Shown: positions 15,470-24,596, numbered from the stretch's first letter. The stretch: 35,224 bases of DNA from Pseudanabaena sp. M085S1SP2A07QC (GCA_020404895.1 JADBWK010000115.1:1-35224), one strand, 5' to 3'. Made by a program: numbers and translations. The notes: generated from the sequence alone by a model not told the origin.

Positions 15470-16624
15470 TTAGGCGCAGAGCGCTAAAATTTGTTCAACC
15501 ACTTTGGGAGTAACATCTTGATTTTCTCCTAAAGCAACAAAACCTCGCTTCTCAAAGCGATCAATAATTTTGGGGATCACATCTAGCCCTACGCCATAGT
15601 CTGAAAGATGGGTGCGAACACTGACAGCCTCAAAAAAGTCGCGAGTTTTCGCGATCGCTCGATCAATGCGTACCTCCTCTGTGCCATCGCCAAGACCCCA
15701 AACGCGATCGGCATATTGCAAGAGCTTTTGCCGTTTGCGATCGCGTCTAATCGTCAGCATGTTAGGCAGCACAATCGCCAAAGTTTGAGCGTGATCGATG
15801 CCATGTAGCGCCGTTAACTCATGACCAATCAAATGCGTTGCCCAGTCTTGAGGCACACCCACACCGATCAATCCATTTAGCGCCATTGTGGCACACCACA
15901 TCACATTTGCCCGAGCTTCGTAGTTATGGAGATCCGCTAAAACTTTGGGTCCTTCTTCGATCAAGGTTTTGAGAATAGACTCAGCCATCCGATCTTGTAA
16001 TGGCGCATTGGCAGGATATGTCAGATACTGTTCCATAACATGAACATAGGCATCAACAATTCCATTACTGACCTGACGAATAGGCAACGAGAATGTTGTT
16101 TCAGGATCTAGTACTGAGAATTTGGGAAATACAAACGGACTAGAGAAAAATAACTTTTCTTGGGTTTCCCATTTGGTAACCACAGAGTTAGTGTTCATCT
16201 CTGAGCCAGTGGCGGGCAAAGTTAATACTGCACCAAAGGGAATCGCTGCTTTTACAGGGGCTTGTTTCGCGCAAATATCCCAAGGATCGCCTTCAAAGGG
16301 AACAGCAGCAGCAATAAATTTTGTGCCATCAAGGACAGAACCACCGCCCACTGACAGCAAAAAATCAATCCCTTCAGCTCGAATCAGTTCAACTGCTTTG
16401 AGCAATGTTTCCAGATGTGGATTTGCTTCAATCCCGCCAAATTCGAGAAAGTTATGACCCGCGAGAGCCACCTTTACCTGCTCGTAAACTCCATTGGTTT
16501 TGATGCTACCGCCACCATAGAGGACTAGGATTTTGGCACCAGCAGGAATTTCTGCACTGATATTCGCAATTTGACCTTTGCCAAATAAAATCTTGACTGG
16601 ATTGTAAAAAGCAAAATTTTCCAT
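15470..16624 (-). CDS. Iron-containing alcohol dehydrogenase (YqhD/BdhA type)
   Basis: 384 residues of the group III alcohol dehydrogenase family: MENFAFYNPVKILFGKGQI at the start, LVLYGGGSIKTNGVY, the NAD(P) motif LLSVGGGSVLDGTKFIA, LPATGSEMN, and the metal-binding histidines in DWATHLIGHELTALHGIDH. The length and the G-G-G-S-V-L-D motif fit YqhD-like NADPH-dependent aldehyde reductases, which reduce short aldehydes and butyraldehyde. The substrate in this organism is unknown. Hairpins flank it on both sides, suggesting its own transcript. Confidence 0.9.
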   Translation of the reverse strand: MENFAFYNPVKILFGKGQIANISAEIPAGAKILVLYGGGSIKTNGVYEQVKVALAGHNFLEFGGIEANPHLETLLKAVELIRAEGIDFLLSVGGGSVLDGTKFIAAAVPFEGDPWDICAKQAPVKAAIPFGAVLTLPATGSEMNTNSVVTKWETQEKLFFSSPFVFPKFSVLDPETTFSLPIRQVSNGIVDAYVHVMEQYLTYPANAPLQDRMAESILKTLIEEGPKVLADLHNYEARANVMWCATMALNGLIGVGVPQDWATHLIGHELTALHGIDHAQTLAIVLPNMLTIRRDRKRQKLLQYADRVWGLGDGTEEVRIDRAIAKTRDFFEAVSVRTHLSDYGVGLDVIPKIIDRFEKRGFVALGENQDVTPKVVEQILALCA

Positions 16625-16643
16625 GACTAACTCAAAAAATATT

Positions 16644-16668
16644 AAAGCTGATGCTTTGCATCAGCTTT
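16644..16668 (-). terminator. Hairpin after pyk
   Basis: AAAGCTGATGC pairs perfectly with GCATCAGCTTT around TTT. It lies eight bases beyond the pyk stop on the minus strand. Confidence 0.7.
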
Positions 16669-16676
16669 AAATATAA

Positions 16677-18449
16677 CTAAAATGCGAGATCGTCCGATCG
16701 CGAACCAGAGTAGATCATGCCTTTGCTAAAGTTAACGCTAAGTGGTTCGCCATCACGAATAAAGCCTGTGGCATTATGTACCCCGATCAAAATTGGTATG
16801 CCTAGCCTTCGACCGATCACCACTGCATGAGAATCAAGGCTGGAGTCTTCAGTAATTACAGCGGAGGCTTTGCGAATTACTTCGATATAGTCGGCATCAG
16901 TGCGATCTATCACAAGAATTTCACCTTCATTAAAGTCACGGACATCAAGGTGATGGAAGGCAACTCTAGCGCGTCCATTAACAATGCCTGAGCCGATGCT
17001 TAGCCCTTTGCCGACTACCGACGAAACAAACTCCACTTTGATTAAATCCGTAGAGCCAGCCACGTCTTGCAATGTACCTGCCGACATAACAACTAAATCA
17101 CCTGCGGAGAGCAATTTCATTTCTTGCGCAAGGTTGAGGGCTGCTTCAAAATTTTGTCTTGCGGATGGCAGGGATATTAATACCATTGGCTGCACACCCC
17201 AGACCATTTGTAAGCGTCTTGCTACTTGGACATTGGGCGTAACTGCCAAAATGGGAATCGGTGGGCGAAATTTACTGACATTGCGAGCCGTTGAGCCTGT
17301 TTTAGTAAGAGTAACGATCGCAGCAGCTTCTAGTTGAATGGCAATTCTGCCCACAGCTTGACTGATCGCATTGGGCACAGCTCGTCCCATACTTTCAAGT
17401 GGTTGCATTTTTAGATCCTGCTCTCTTTCGATCCGAACGGCAATTCTTGCCATCGTTTCCACAGCCAAGATCGGATATTTACCGACAGCAGTTTCGTTAG
17501 AGAGCATTACGGCATCAGTTCCATCGATGATCGCATTGGCTACATCGGAAATTTCGGCTCGGGTTGCACGCGGACTGCTGACCATGCTATCGAGCATTTG
17601 TGTCGCGGTAATGACAGGAATGCCAAGACGATTGGCAGTTTTAATCAATTGTTTTTGAGCGATCGGTACATCTTCGGCGGGTATTTCCACGCCAAGATCA
17701 CCTCTTGCTACCATTACGCCATCGCAGACCGAGAGAATCGCTTCCATATTAGCGATCGCTTCGTGCTTCTCGATTTTGGCAATGACGCTAGCATTGCGAC
17801 CAGAAGCCGCAATTAAGTCTTTTACCTCCAGCACATCTTCAGGATTACAGACAAAGCTAAGTGCTACCCAATCCACGCCTTCAGACAAGCCAAAACGTAA
17901 GTCTTCGCGATCTTTATCGGTCATCGCACTGACCAATAAATGCACATTCGGGAAATTGACCCCTTTATTATTAGAAAGTATGCCGCCAATGACCACGCGA
18001 CAATAAAGATCACCTAATTCTACATTTACATCTTCGACGACCATCTCTACTTTGCCGTCATCGAGCATAATTACTGCGCCGATAGGCACTTCTTCGGCAA
18101 GGGTGTCATAGGTAATGCAACTAATCTCGTAGTTACCATCAACTTTGCGGCTAGTGAGGGTAAATTTGTCACCTTTATTAAGAGTAATTGGGCCTTCTTT
18201 AAATACCCCAAGGCGAATTTTTGGCCCTTGCAAATCCTGCAAAATGCCCACAGGTTGATTGAGTTCGCTAGATACTTGGCGAATATTGCAAATGCTGCGA
18301 TGGTGGTCAGCATGAGTGCCGTGGGAAAAGTTGAGGCGAAAGGTACTTGCGCCTGCTTCAATAAGCTGGCGAATCATATCGGGGCTACTGGTTGCGGGTC
18401 CAATAGTAGCAACAATTTTTGTGCGACGAAAAGTTTCTCTAACGGTCAT
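16677..18449 (-). CDS. pyk: Pyruvate kinase with C-terminal PEP-utiliser domain
   Basis: 590 residues. It starts with RRTKIVATIGPATSSPDMIR. The A domain has RLNFSHGTH, GPKIRLG, the catalytic KIEKHEAI with MVARGDLGVEIP, and TATQMLDSM. The regulatory C domain includes TKTGSTARNVSKFRPP. An extra domain of about 110 residues at the end (GLSIGSGIVNGRARVA, SSLDSHAVVIGRRLGIPILIG) is the PEP-utiliser mobile domain seen in cyanobacterial and Bacillus pyruvate kinases. It converts PEP and ADP to pyruvate and ATP. Its 590 residues match that long form. Confidence 0.96.
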   Translation of the reverse strand: MTVRETFRRTKIVATIGPATSSPDMIRQLIEAGASTFRLNFSHGTHADHHRSICNIRQVSSELNQPVGILQDLQGPKIRLGVFKEGPITLNKGDKFTLTSRKVDGNYEISCITYDTLAEEVPIGAVIMLDDGKVEMVVEDVNVELGDLYCRVVIGGILSNNKGVNFPNVHLLVSAMTDKDREDLRFGLSEGVDWVALSFVCNPEDVLEVKDLIAASGRNASVIAKIEKHEAIANMEAILSVCDGVMVARGDLGVEIPAEDVPIAQKQLIKTANRLGIPVITATQMLDSMVSSPRATRAEISDVANAIIDGTDAVMLSNETAVGKYPILAVETMARIAVRIEREQDLKMQPLESMGRAVPNAISQAVGRIAIQLEAAAIVTLTKTGSTARNVSKFRPPIPILAVTPNVQVARRLQMVWGVQPMVLISLPSARQNFEAALNLAQEMKLLSAGDLVVMSAGTLQDVAGSTDLIKVEFVSSVVGKGLSIGSGIVNGRARVAFHHLDVRDFNEGEILVIDRTDADYIEVIRKASAVITEDSSLDSHAVVIGRRLGIPILIGVHNATGFIRDGEPLSVNFSKGMIYSGSRSDDLAF

Positions 18450-18548
18450 GGATTGTCAGCTAACGGCGAACCTCAAACATACCAGAATCTCATGACAATT
18501 CTCCAAGTTGTCATCACTCTTTGGGGCATGAGTTATGGCAAAGAAAGT

Positions 18549-18566
18549 TTTGCTTAGGACATAAAA
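18549..18566. repeat. MITE half-end relic
   Basis: TTTGCTTAGGACATAAAA is identical to the inner end of the 104-bp MITE (reverse strand of 649-666). The sequence before it (GCAAAGAAAG) is a loose match to the outer end. The central stem differs, so this is a diverged relative or a hybrid. Confidence 0.55.
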
Positions 18567-18617
18567 AACGAATAAACGAAGGCAGCGCTTTGCGCCGCCT
18601 TCATTTATTCGTTTTTT
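18563..18617 (-). terminator. Long hairpin after the MscS gene
   Basis: AAAAACGAATAAA and GAAGGC-GCGC pair with GCGC-GCCTTC and TTTATTCGTTTTT around TTT, with minor mismatches. It lies between the pyk start and the MscS stop, both on the minus strand. Confidence 0.7.
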
Positions 18618-18634
18618 GAGTGCTTACAGATATA

Positions 18635-20113
18635 TTAGTTTTTGCCTAAGCTAATCCCAAACAGATTATTTAAACGATCGCGTACCCATGTCAGTGCGGC
18701 ATATTGCGATCGCTGCAATTCTTCTTCATTCAATAATCCGAGACTGATTAAAATCTGTTGACGTTCTGATAATTTCACAGCGATTTGTTCACCTAACTCC
18801 TTATGTTCACTTAGAAGTTTTTGCAATTGTTGACGCTCAACCACAAAAAGAACTGTATTAACGACCAAAGCTCGGACAGTTGCAGTCCGAGGCGTACCAG
18901 TCAGTAGAGATATCTCCCCAAAAAACTCACCATCTCTTAAAGTCGCGATCGCTTGATTATTCCTTTCAGAAAAAATTTCTACAGCCCCAGACAAAATGAT
19001 ATAGAATTCCTCGCTAGGATCGCCTTCACGGCAAATGACTTCGCCTACATCAATATATTTACGATACCCCCTTGCAATTAACGCAAACAGTTCTACTTCT
19101 GTACTTCTTTCAAAGTAGGATATTCTTCGCAATAAATCGCGCAGACTGCTAGAGTCTATTTCACTACTAGCAGAAGGTGTTTTATAACCTGTCTGTTTTG
19201 TGTTTTGCAGACCTTGTATATATTCATCGTCTTCTGTATCTTTTGCAGTAACAATTTGACTAAATGCTTTAGGATTGTGCAGGATTAGTTCTCTTGCTGG
19301 GAAAGGAATTCTAATGCCTTTAGATCTAAACTCATAGGCAATCCGAAAATTAATCGAACTCCGAATTGGTTCGTTGGCATCAGGATCATCAATCCAAACC
19401 AATAGATCAAACTCAAGTGCTCCTTTCCCAAATTCTTTAAACCAAACTTCTGGTGGTGGGTTAGATAGTACACGAGATTCATGCCGAGCCGCAGTTAGCA
19501 AGGTTTCAGTTAAGACTAATAGATCTGTATCGTAAGCAACACTAACAGGGATATGAATTCGGCAAGTATGCCCTTCATAACTCCAGTTGACAGTATTGTT
19601 CTCGATAAACCTTTGATTTGGCACAATCACAAATAGGTCATCTTCAGTCCGAATAATTGTGGAGCGAATGGAAATTTTTTCAATTGTGCCTTTAAGTTCT
19701 CCGATTTCGATATAATCGCCAACTTTGATTGTTTGCTCGAATAGCAAAACTAGTCCGCTAATAAAGTTACTGGCAATATTTTGTAATCCAAAGCCGATTC
19801 CAATTCCTACTACACCAGCAATTACAGCTAAGGAACTGAGATTAATTCCCGCCGTTTGTAAAATGATCACGCTACTAAGGGTGATCAATAGATATTTAAT
19901 AAATACGGTAATCGCTTCTTGTAATCCGCGATTAATGCGAAGTCGATTTAAAAGCGATCGCCGAATGGTTTCGCTAATAAGTTTGGATACGAAAAAAGCT
20001 AGGATAATTAGTCCTAGTAAAGAGGCGATTGTAGCGATCGAAAACTTAGTACCTCCAACATCTAAAATTTGGGCTGTGAAGATTTCATACAGTTTTGTTG
20101 ATAAAACATCCAT
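18635..20113 (-). CDS. Mechanosensitive channel, MscS family, with cyclic-nucleotide-binding domain
   Basis: 492 residues. The N-terminal third has membrane segments (IASLLGLIILAFFVSKLI, ITVFIKYLLITLSSVIIL) and the pore helix LAVIAGVVGIGIGFGLQNIASNFISG. The MscS beta domain follows with VGDYIEIGELKGTIEKISIRST and VPNQRFIENNTVNWS. Residues about 335-460 form a cNMP/CAP-like domain (DVGEVICREGDPSEEFYIILSG, DGEFFGEISLLTGTPRTATVRAL). MscS with a cNMP domain is a known cyanobacterial arrangement; it should act in the inner membrane as an osmotic valve or ion channel tuned by a cyclic nucleotide. Confidence 0.92.
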   Translation of the reverse strand: MDVLSTKLYEIFTAQILDVGGTKFSIATIASLLGLIILAFFVSKLISETIRRSLLNRLRINRGLQEAITVFIKYLLITLSSVIILQTAGINLSSLAVIAGVVGIGIGFGLQNIASNFISGLVLLFEQTIKVGDYIEIGELKGTIEKISIRSTIIRTEDDLFVIVPNQRFIENNTVNWSYEGHTCRIHIPVSVAYDTDLLVLTETLLTAARHESRVLSNPPPEVWFKEFGKGALEFDLLVWIDDPDANEPIRSSINFRIAYEFRSKGIRIPFPARELILHNPKAFSQIVTAKDTEDDEYIQGLQNTKQTGYKTPSASSEIDSSSLRDLLRRISYFERSTEVELFALIARGYRKYIDVGEVICREGDPSEEFYIILSGAVEIFSERNNQAIATLRDGEFFGEISLLTGTPRTATVRALVVNTVLFVVERQQLQKLLSEHKELGEQIAVKLSERQQILISLGLLNEEELQRSQYAALTWVRDRLNNLFGISLGKN

Positions 20114-20145
20114 CTTTTAGTCTATTTCTCTACAACTCAAGCCAA

Positions 20146-20190
20146 AGTAAGTTTAGATAATATTGCAAGGCAATATTATCTAAACTTACT
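20146..20190. repeat. Perfect 21-bp inverted repeat
   Basis: AGTAAGTTTAGATAATATTG plus C pairs without mismatch with its complement around AAG. It has no T run after it, so it is not a plain terminator. It stands upstream of the MscS start and downstream of the propeller gene. Confidence 0.75.
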
Positions 20191-20252
20191 CATAACCTAA
20201 TGATTTTCAAACCGCTATATAGCTTTTTCTGATCTAAATATAGCTGATACAA

Positions 20253-20303
20253 AACCTCAAATAGGAGTGGCATAGCTTCGCTATGCCACTCCTATTTGAG
20301 GTT
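20253..20303 (-). terminator. 24-bp hairpin after the propeller gene
   Basis: AACCTCAAATAGGAGTGGCA continues into TAGC, with a perfect complement and TTC loop. It is 30 bases beyond the propeller gene's stop on the minus strand. Confidence 0.6.
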
Positions 20304-20332
20304 GACAAGCCTAAGGGGCAAAGCCCATCTCT

Positions 20333-21421
20333 CTACTTGCTAGGCATTTTGTAGATGACTGTAGCAGTCGCTGCTGGTATTTCTGAATTTTTAAGATTAC
20401 TGTTGATCTTTCCTAATCCATCCTCAGTACCAACCCAGATCTGTTGATTGTGAACAAGTAAATTGATGACTGAACTGCTGGGCAAATTATATATCGACGA
20501 TATAATTGCGCCATTGTAAGTGTTAGCGAGCACTAAACCGTCTCTCATGCCTATCCATAATTCACCATTTTTACTACTTGCCAAAGCCACAATATCGCGT
20601 CCAGTTACAGAATTAATGCGTGCGATCGCTTTATTAGTATTCGGATTAATTTCAATCACATTACGGGGCGTTCCTGCCCAAATCTTTCCCGACGGCTCCA
20701 CCGCGATCGCTTGGACAATTTGACCTGATACATAGGGAATCCTTGCGATGATTTTGGCTGTCCCAGGATTAAGTTTAAACAAGCCATTTAATGTGCCAAC
20801 CCAAATATTGCCAGCATTATCAATCTGCATTACATTCGCGGCTGTTCCAGGAATATCAGGAAGTCTGGCATAGGTTTCGGCATTGTAGGGACTGATGCGA
20901 GTAATACCTTGATCAGTGCCCACCCAAATAAAGCCAGCTCGATCCATAGCTAGACTCAGAATCCGACTCGAAGATAGTTGGATCGCAATATTTTCAATTT
21001 TGCCTGAGTCAGGATCGATTTGATACAAGCCCGAAGTTGTACCAACCCAGAAGTAACCACGACTATCTTCTAATAAAACGGTGATAGTAGAATTTGGTAA
21101 AGATATGGAGGCGATCGCTTTTCCAGACCTTTGATCAATTTGCATTAAGCCTTGCCAAGTTCCGATCCAAAGTCGGCCCTGTTCATCTACGAGGGTTGAA
21201 CTAATTCGACCATCTAGACTTAATGATGGATTACGGCCAAGACGAATATTTTGAGGTATGAGGTTGTGGCTGTCAGGCTCAATCGCATCTGCGTTATTAA
21301 CGGCTCCATAGCTCACAGCGCATAGACTAGCTACATTAACCGTTATTGCTAATAGTACTTTTGGGAAAATTTTAGAGAAAGTTTTCGCGATCGCCCTAGA
21401 TATCTTTTGATTTGTCAACAT
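20333..21421 (-). CDS. Exported beta-propeller protein with two-component-regulator propeller repeats
   Basis: 362 residues from the ATG at 21421, chosen because GAGGA stands seven bases before it; the frame extends to a GTG at 21442. A signal peptide (KVLLAITVNVASLCAVSYGA) is followed by about seven repeats with the motif WIGTxxGLxxIDPxSGK (LWIGTWQGLMQID, FWVGTTSGLYQID, IWVGTDQGITRIS, IWVGTLNGLFKLN, IWAGTPRN, LWIGMRDG, IWVGTEDG). These Reg_prop blades usually form periplasmic sensor heads, but no membrane or kinase domain follows here. It is therefore a free secreted propeller of unknown ligand. Confidence 0.85.
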   Translation of the reverse strand: MLTNQKISRAIAKTFSKIFPKVLLAITVNVASLCAVSYGAVNNADAIEPDSHNLIPQNIRLGRNPSLSLDGRISSTLVDEQGRLWIGTWQGLMQIDQRSGKAIASISLPNSTITVLLEDSRGYFWVGTTSGLYQIDPDSGKIENIAIQLSSSRILSLAMDRAGFIWVGTDQGITRISPYNAETYARLPDIPGTAANVMQIDNAGNIWVGTLNGLFKLNPGTAKIIARIPYVSGQIVQAIAVEPSGKIWAGTPRNVIEINPNTNKAIARINSVTGRDIVALASSKNGELWIGMRDGLVLANTYNGAIISSIYNLPSSSVINLLVHNQQIWVGTEDGLGKINSNLKNSEIPAATATVIYKMPSK

Positions 21422-21532
21422 CTTTATGTCCTCACTACACACTATTTAGACTCTTTTAAGCGTCAGATGTTAACACAAGAGATTGCGATCGCCACATCAA
21501 TTTTAGACTTATAGCGCTTTGCGCTCAGACCC

Positions 21533-21571
21533 AAAAGGGAATGGCGGCGCAAAGCGCCGCCATTCCCTTTT
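21533..21571 (-). terminator. 18-bp GC-rich hairpin
   Basis: AAAAGGGAATGGCGGCGC pairs perfectly with its complement around AAA, with a T tract at the end in either direction. It lies downstream of the FecR-like gene on the minus strand. Confidence 0.75.
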
Positions 21572-21610
21572 AGATTAAACTAAGAAGTGGCATGTTGCGC
21601 CGCTTTTAGT

Positions 21611-22732
21611 TTATGGTTTTGGTGCTGGAGTTACAGGCGCAGGGGCAGGTATCTCAGGCTGAACTGGTTGGGGTGGTGGCTCTAAAGGAGCAGGCTGGGG
21701 TGGTTCTACAGGAGTCGCCACGGTAGTATTTGCAGGCGTAGGAGCAGGTGTGTTTGCTCTTACTGGCTCTGGGGGATTGTTCGCTGGAGGTGGAGTTGTT
21801 GGTTTTACTTCTGGAGTAGCTGGAGGATTATTCTTAGCAGCAGTTTGGTCTCTTTGCTTGTTGTCAGTCGGATCTTCGCGTCGATCATTGCGATCGTTAT
21901 TTGCAGGGACAGAAGTATAAGTAACTTTATTACGATTATTGTTTTCGACAGTCTTTGGCAAGTCAGAACGGCGAAACTCGATAGTCTTCGCTTCTTTAAA
22001 TGATGCTGTCACTCCAAATTCTGAGGTAATTTGAGGCAAGCTAGCTAACTGAGAGCTAAAACCAAAAATTAGTGAGTTATTGGCAATCCGTTTTTCAATA
22101 CTTTCTTTGTCAAGGCGTTTTGGCGCAGAAGCTTTGCCGTCAGCCTTGATTCTAATTTCTTCCCCCTTGCCAAGGGTGATGATCTCTGATGTACTTTTTA
22201 GCAAAACTGTAACCGTGCCATCGAGAGCGATTACTCGGCGCTCTTCAGAAGCTTTTTCAGGTATTTCTAGATATACAGTGCCATCATTGCTGGAAATTTC
22301 GCCAAACGGAGTTTGGACTTGGGCTGGAGATTTGAGATCTTTTGCAGCCCATGCGACTAAGCGTCCAGAGGTAAATTCAACTTGGTTTTGTGGCTTGAGG
22401 GTTAAAGTTGATTTTCCGCCAATTCTGATAATTGCACCACTGCGTAAGGTCACTTGAGCAGTTGAGGTATCCTCAGTGCTGACACTTTCATTGACCTTAA
22501 GTGGTACCCCAATAGTTGCAGGTCGGGAGGATGTAGCATTAATATACTTAACTCGCACTGGATAGCTGCGAATTTCACTGATTTCAGCGATCGCTTCTGT
22601 CGGTAAAGCCTCAGAACTAAAAGGTTTAGGTGGCTGATTACCTGTACAACTAGGCAACCCTACGGCTACCAGAGAAAGGAATAGAAGAGGCAAAATTTGC
22701 CCAGAGATTTTAGATAACTGCCAATGCTGCAT
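21611..22732 (-). CDS. FecR-domain lipoprotein with proline-rich tail
   Basis: 373 residues. The N-terminus has a hydrophobic signal and a lipobox LPSC with Cys29, so it is probably a lipid-anchored envelope protein. Residues about 55-185 form a FecR domain (VSTEDTSTAQVTLRSGAIIRIGG, VEFTSGRLVAWA, EISSNDGTVYLEI, ALDGTVTVLL). Residues about 270-373 are low-complexity Pro/Ala/Thr/Asn, typical of a cell-wall-spanning linker. There is no sigma-regulator partner nearby, so a role in iron signalling is not supported. Cyanobacterial FecR proteins of this type are uncharacterised. Confidence 0.88.
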   Translation of the reverse strand: MQHWQLSKISGQILPLLFLSLVAVGLPSCTGNQPPKPFSSEALPTEAIAEISEIRSYPVRVKYINATSSRPATIGVPLKVNESVSTEDTSTAQVTLRSGAIIRIGGKSTLTLKPQNQVEFTSGRLVAWAAKDLKSPAQVQTPFGEISSNDGTVYLEIPEKASEERRVIALDGTVTVLLKSTSEIITLGKGEEIRIKADGKASAPKRLDKESIEKRIANNSLIFGFSSQLASLPQITSEFGVTASFKEAKTIEFRRSDLPKTVENNNRNKVTYTSVPANNDRNDRREDPTDNKQRDQTAAKNNPPATPEVKPTTPPPANNPPEPVRANTPAPTPANTTVATPVEPPQPAPLEPPPQPVQPEIPAPAPVTPAPKP

Positions 22733-22741
22733 CGTAAATTT

Positions 22742-22758
22742 TTTGTAGAGTCTACAAA
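22742..22758. promoter_or_regulatory. 17-bp perfect palindrome, possible operator
   Basis: TTTGTAGAGTCTACAAA reads the same on both strands around a central base. It lies ten bases upstream of the FecR-like gene start and near a TATACT (22773-22778) that could be the -10 box of rplI. Confidence 0.4.
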
Positions 22759-22872
22759 GCCAGTTTTTTCGCTATACTAGAAAGTCTGGTTAAAACCGTA
22801 AATTCTAATATATCTATATTAGTTCTAACTTCGTTGTTTGACCATAGCTATCAGTAATTCTCATAACGATTA

Positions 22873-22901
22873 ATGAAAGCGTGCGGACTGTACACTTTCA
22901 T
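22873..22901 (+). promoter_or_regulatory. Hairpin in the rplI leader
   Basis: ATGAAAG pairs with CTTTCAT, with an inner GTGC/GTAC pairing, 43 bases before the rplI ATG. The gap 22759-22943 has no gene. The hairpin may act in leader control of L9 synthesis. Confidence 0.35.
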
Positions 22902-22943
22902 AGATCCTAACCTATATTTTAAACGAGTAAGAGTCAAAAGCAC

Positions 22944-23405
22944 ATGGCAAAGAGTAATTTGCAGGTCATGCTGACCAAAAATGTTACAAAATTAGGTAAA
23001 CTCGGCGACTTAGTATCTGTAGCGCCTGGTTATGCCCAAAATTTCCTCATACCTCAAGGTATGGCTATTCGTGCCACCACAGGTGTTGTTAGAGAAGTTG
23101 AAAGACGCAAAGAAGTTGAGCGTCAACGTTTGATCGCAATTCGCCAAGAAGCGGAAAGCCGCAAGACTGCACTCTCGACCATTGGTGGCTTTATTATCAA
23201 GAAAAAAGTTGGCGAAGGTAATGCAATTTTCGGTACTGTAACCGATCGCGAAGTGGCTCAGTTGATTACAGCGAAGTCGATGTTAGAAATCGATCACCGC
23301 GACATTACGATTCCTGAAATTAATCAAACAGGTACTTTTGATGTTTCGATCAAGCTCCATGCTGAAGTCACCGCAACCCTCAAAATTCAAGTTATTGCTG
23401 AATAA
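22944..23405 (+). CDS. rplI: 50S ribosomal protein L9
   Basis: 153 residues starting MAKSNLQVMLTKNVTKLGKLGDLVSV, then APGYAQNFLIPQGMA, the long connecting helix (REVERRKEVERQRLIAIRQEAESRK) and a C-terminal domain with GEGNAIFGTVTDREVAQLI. Length and motifs are standard for L9, a large-subunit protein. It is alone on the plus strand, with a leader of about 165 bases and a strong terminator right after it. Confidence 0.97.
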   Translation: MAKSNLQVMLTKNVTKLGKLGDLVSVAPGYAQNFLIPQGMAIRATTGVVREVERRKEVERQRLIAIRQEAESRKTALSTIGGFIIKKKVGEGNAIFGTVTDREVAQLITAKSMLEIDHRDITIPEINQTGTFDVSIKLHAEVTATLKIQVIAE

Positions 23406-23413
23406 TCTCCAAA

Positions 23414-23452
23414 CAAAAAAAATAGGCGGTGCAATGCGCTGCCTATTTTTTT
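23414..23452 (+). terminator. rplI rho-independent terminator
   Basis: AATAGGC plus inner G-rich pairs fold onto GCCTATT around AAT, with an A tract before and seven T after. Confidence 0.85.
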
Positions 23453-23453
23453 C

Positions 23454-23489
23454 ATACGTAGAGGCAATTCATGAATTGCCTCTACGTAT
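23454..23489. repeat. Palindromic repeat family, copy 1, forming the end of pdxA
   Basis: A perfect 36-nt palindrome with core GAGGCAATTCATGAATTGCC. The same core recurs at 26645-26686 and 30335-30374. Here it encodes the last pdxA residues (RRGNS) and the TGA stop. Confidence 0.85.
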
Positions 23490-24551
23490 TTTGACGAGTT
23501 CTACGGCTAAGGCAATCGCTTCGATCATACTGGCAGGATCGGCTATACCCTTACCAGCAATATTAAAGGCAGTCCCATGATCTGGCGATGTCCTCACAAA
23601 GGGCAATCCAATCGTCGTATTTACAGCCCGATCAAAAGCTAGAAGCTTCACGGGAATTAAACCTTGATCGTGATACATCGCAAGATAAGCGTCATGACCA
23701 AGCTGTACCCGATCTCGATCGTTCCAAGCTCTCGCTGGATTGATCCACATGGTGTCTGGTGGAATCGGATTAGTGATTTGCACATTGTGATGTTGTTGAC
23801 GATAGCGCTCAATTAAAGGCTGTAACCAGTCGCGCTCCTCGCTTCCCAGTTGTCCCTGTTCGCCGCTATGGGGATTAATTCCTGATATAGCAATACGCGG
23901 ATTTGTGATTCCAAAATCTTGTAACAGCGATCGGCGTAACAACTCTAATTTTTGCTCAATTAACTTTGGTGTAAGTTGTGTCGTTACTTCACTCAAAGCA
24001 ATATGCACCGTAGCTAGTAAAGTCCTTAGTACCCATTCTGTATGGGGCGATTTGCCCACAAACAACATGCCAAAATCATCAACTTGGCTACGCTCTGCTA
24101 GCAACTCAGTTTGTCCTGCATAGTCATGTCCAGCTTGTTTCCATGCTGACTTAGCGATCGGGGCGGTGACGATCGCATCAAAAGTACCAGCCAGAGTTGC
24201 AGAGATCGCAGCATCAAGATAAGCAAAACTAGCTGCCCCACTAGCTCGATTGCCAATACCTAACTTAATCTCCTCATTCGTACTGATATCGACAATATCT
24301 AGGCGATCGGGCTCGGTGATCAGTAGATTGCCATGATTTCTTAACAAATCATAGGTGTCTCTGAGATAGCGTTGATCGCCAAACACCGTAAACTCAGCAT
24401 CTAGAGCAAGTAAAGTCTGATCGGCAAGAGATTTCAAAATGATTTCCGTACCAATTCCTGCGGGATCGCCTATAGTGAGAGCTATTCGCGCTCTAGAATT
24501 GGATTGAGATTTTGCTCTGGAGCTTGAGTGAGGATTCCGCAGAATATTCAT
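23469..24551 (-). CDS. pdxA: 4-hydroxythreonine-4-phosphate dehydrogenase
   Basis: 360 residues with [48 protein letters not shown] (substrate and metal His), [33 protein letters not shown] and [16 protein letters not shown]. These are the PdxA signature blocks of vitamin B6 synthesis. The C-terminal RRGNS and stop are encoded by a palindromic repeat, so the original tail may have differed by a few residues. It is convergent with rplI. Confidence 0.95.
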   Translation of the reverse strand: MNILRNPHSSSRAKSQSNSRARIALTIGDPAGIGTEIILKSLADQTLLALDAEFTVFGDQRYLRDTYDLLRNHGNLLITEPDRLDIVDISTNEEIKLGIGNRASGAASFAYLDAAISATLAGTFDAIVTAPIAKSAWKQAGHDYAGQTELLAERSQVDDFGMLFVGKSPHTEWVLRTLLATVHIALSEVTTQLTPKLIEQKLELLRRSLLQDFGITNPRIAISGINPHSGEQGQLGSEERDWLQPLIERYRQQHHNVQITNPIPPDTMWINPARAWNDRDRVQLGHDAYLAMYHDQGLIPVKLLAFDRAVNTTIGLPFVRTSPDHGTAFNIAGKGIADPASMIEAIALAVELVKIRRGNS

Positions 24552-24596
24552 TAAGTCAGTTGATTTTAGATGTTTACATAATTAATTACAAACCCC

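Noticed and set aside
18071-18361. Extra frames inside pyk on both strands
   Set aside because: They are shadows of a well-conserved coding sequence.
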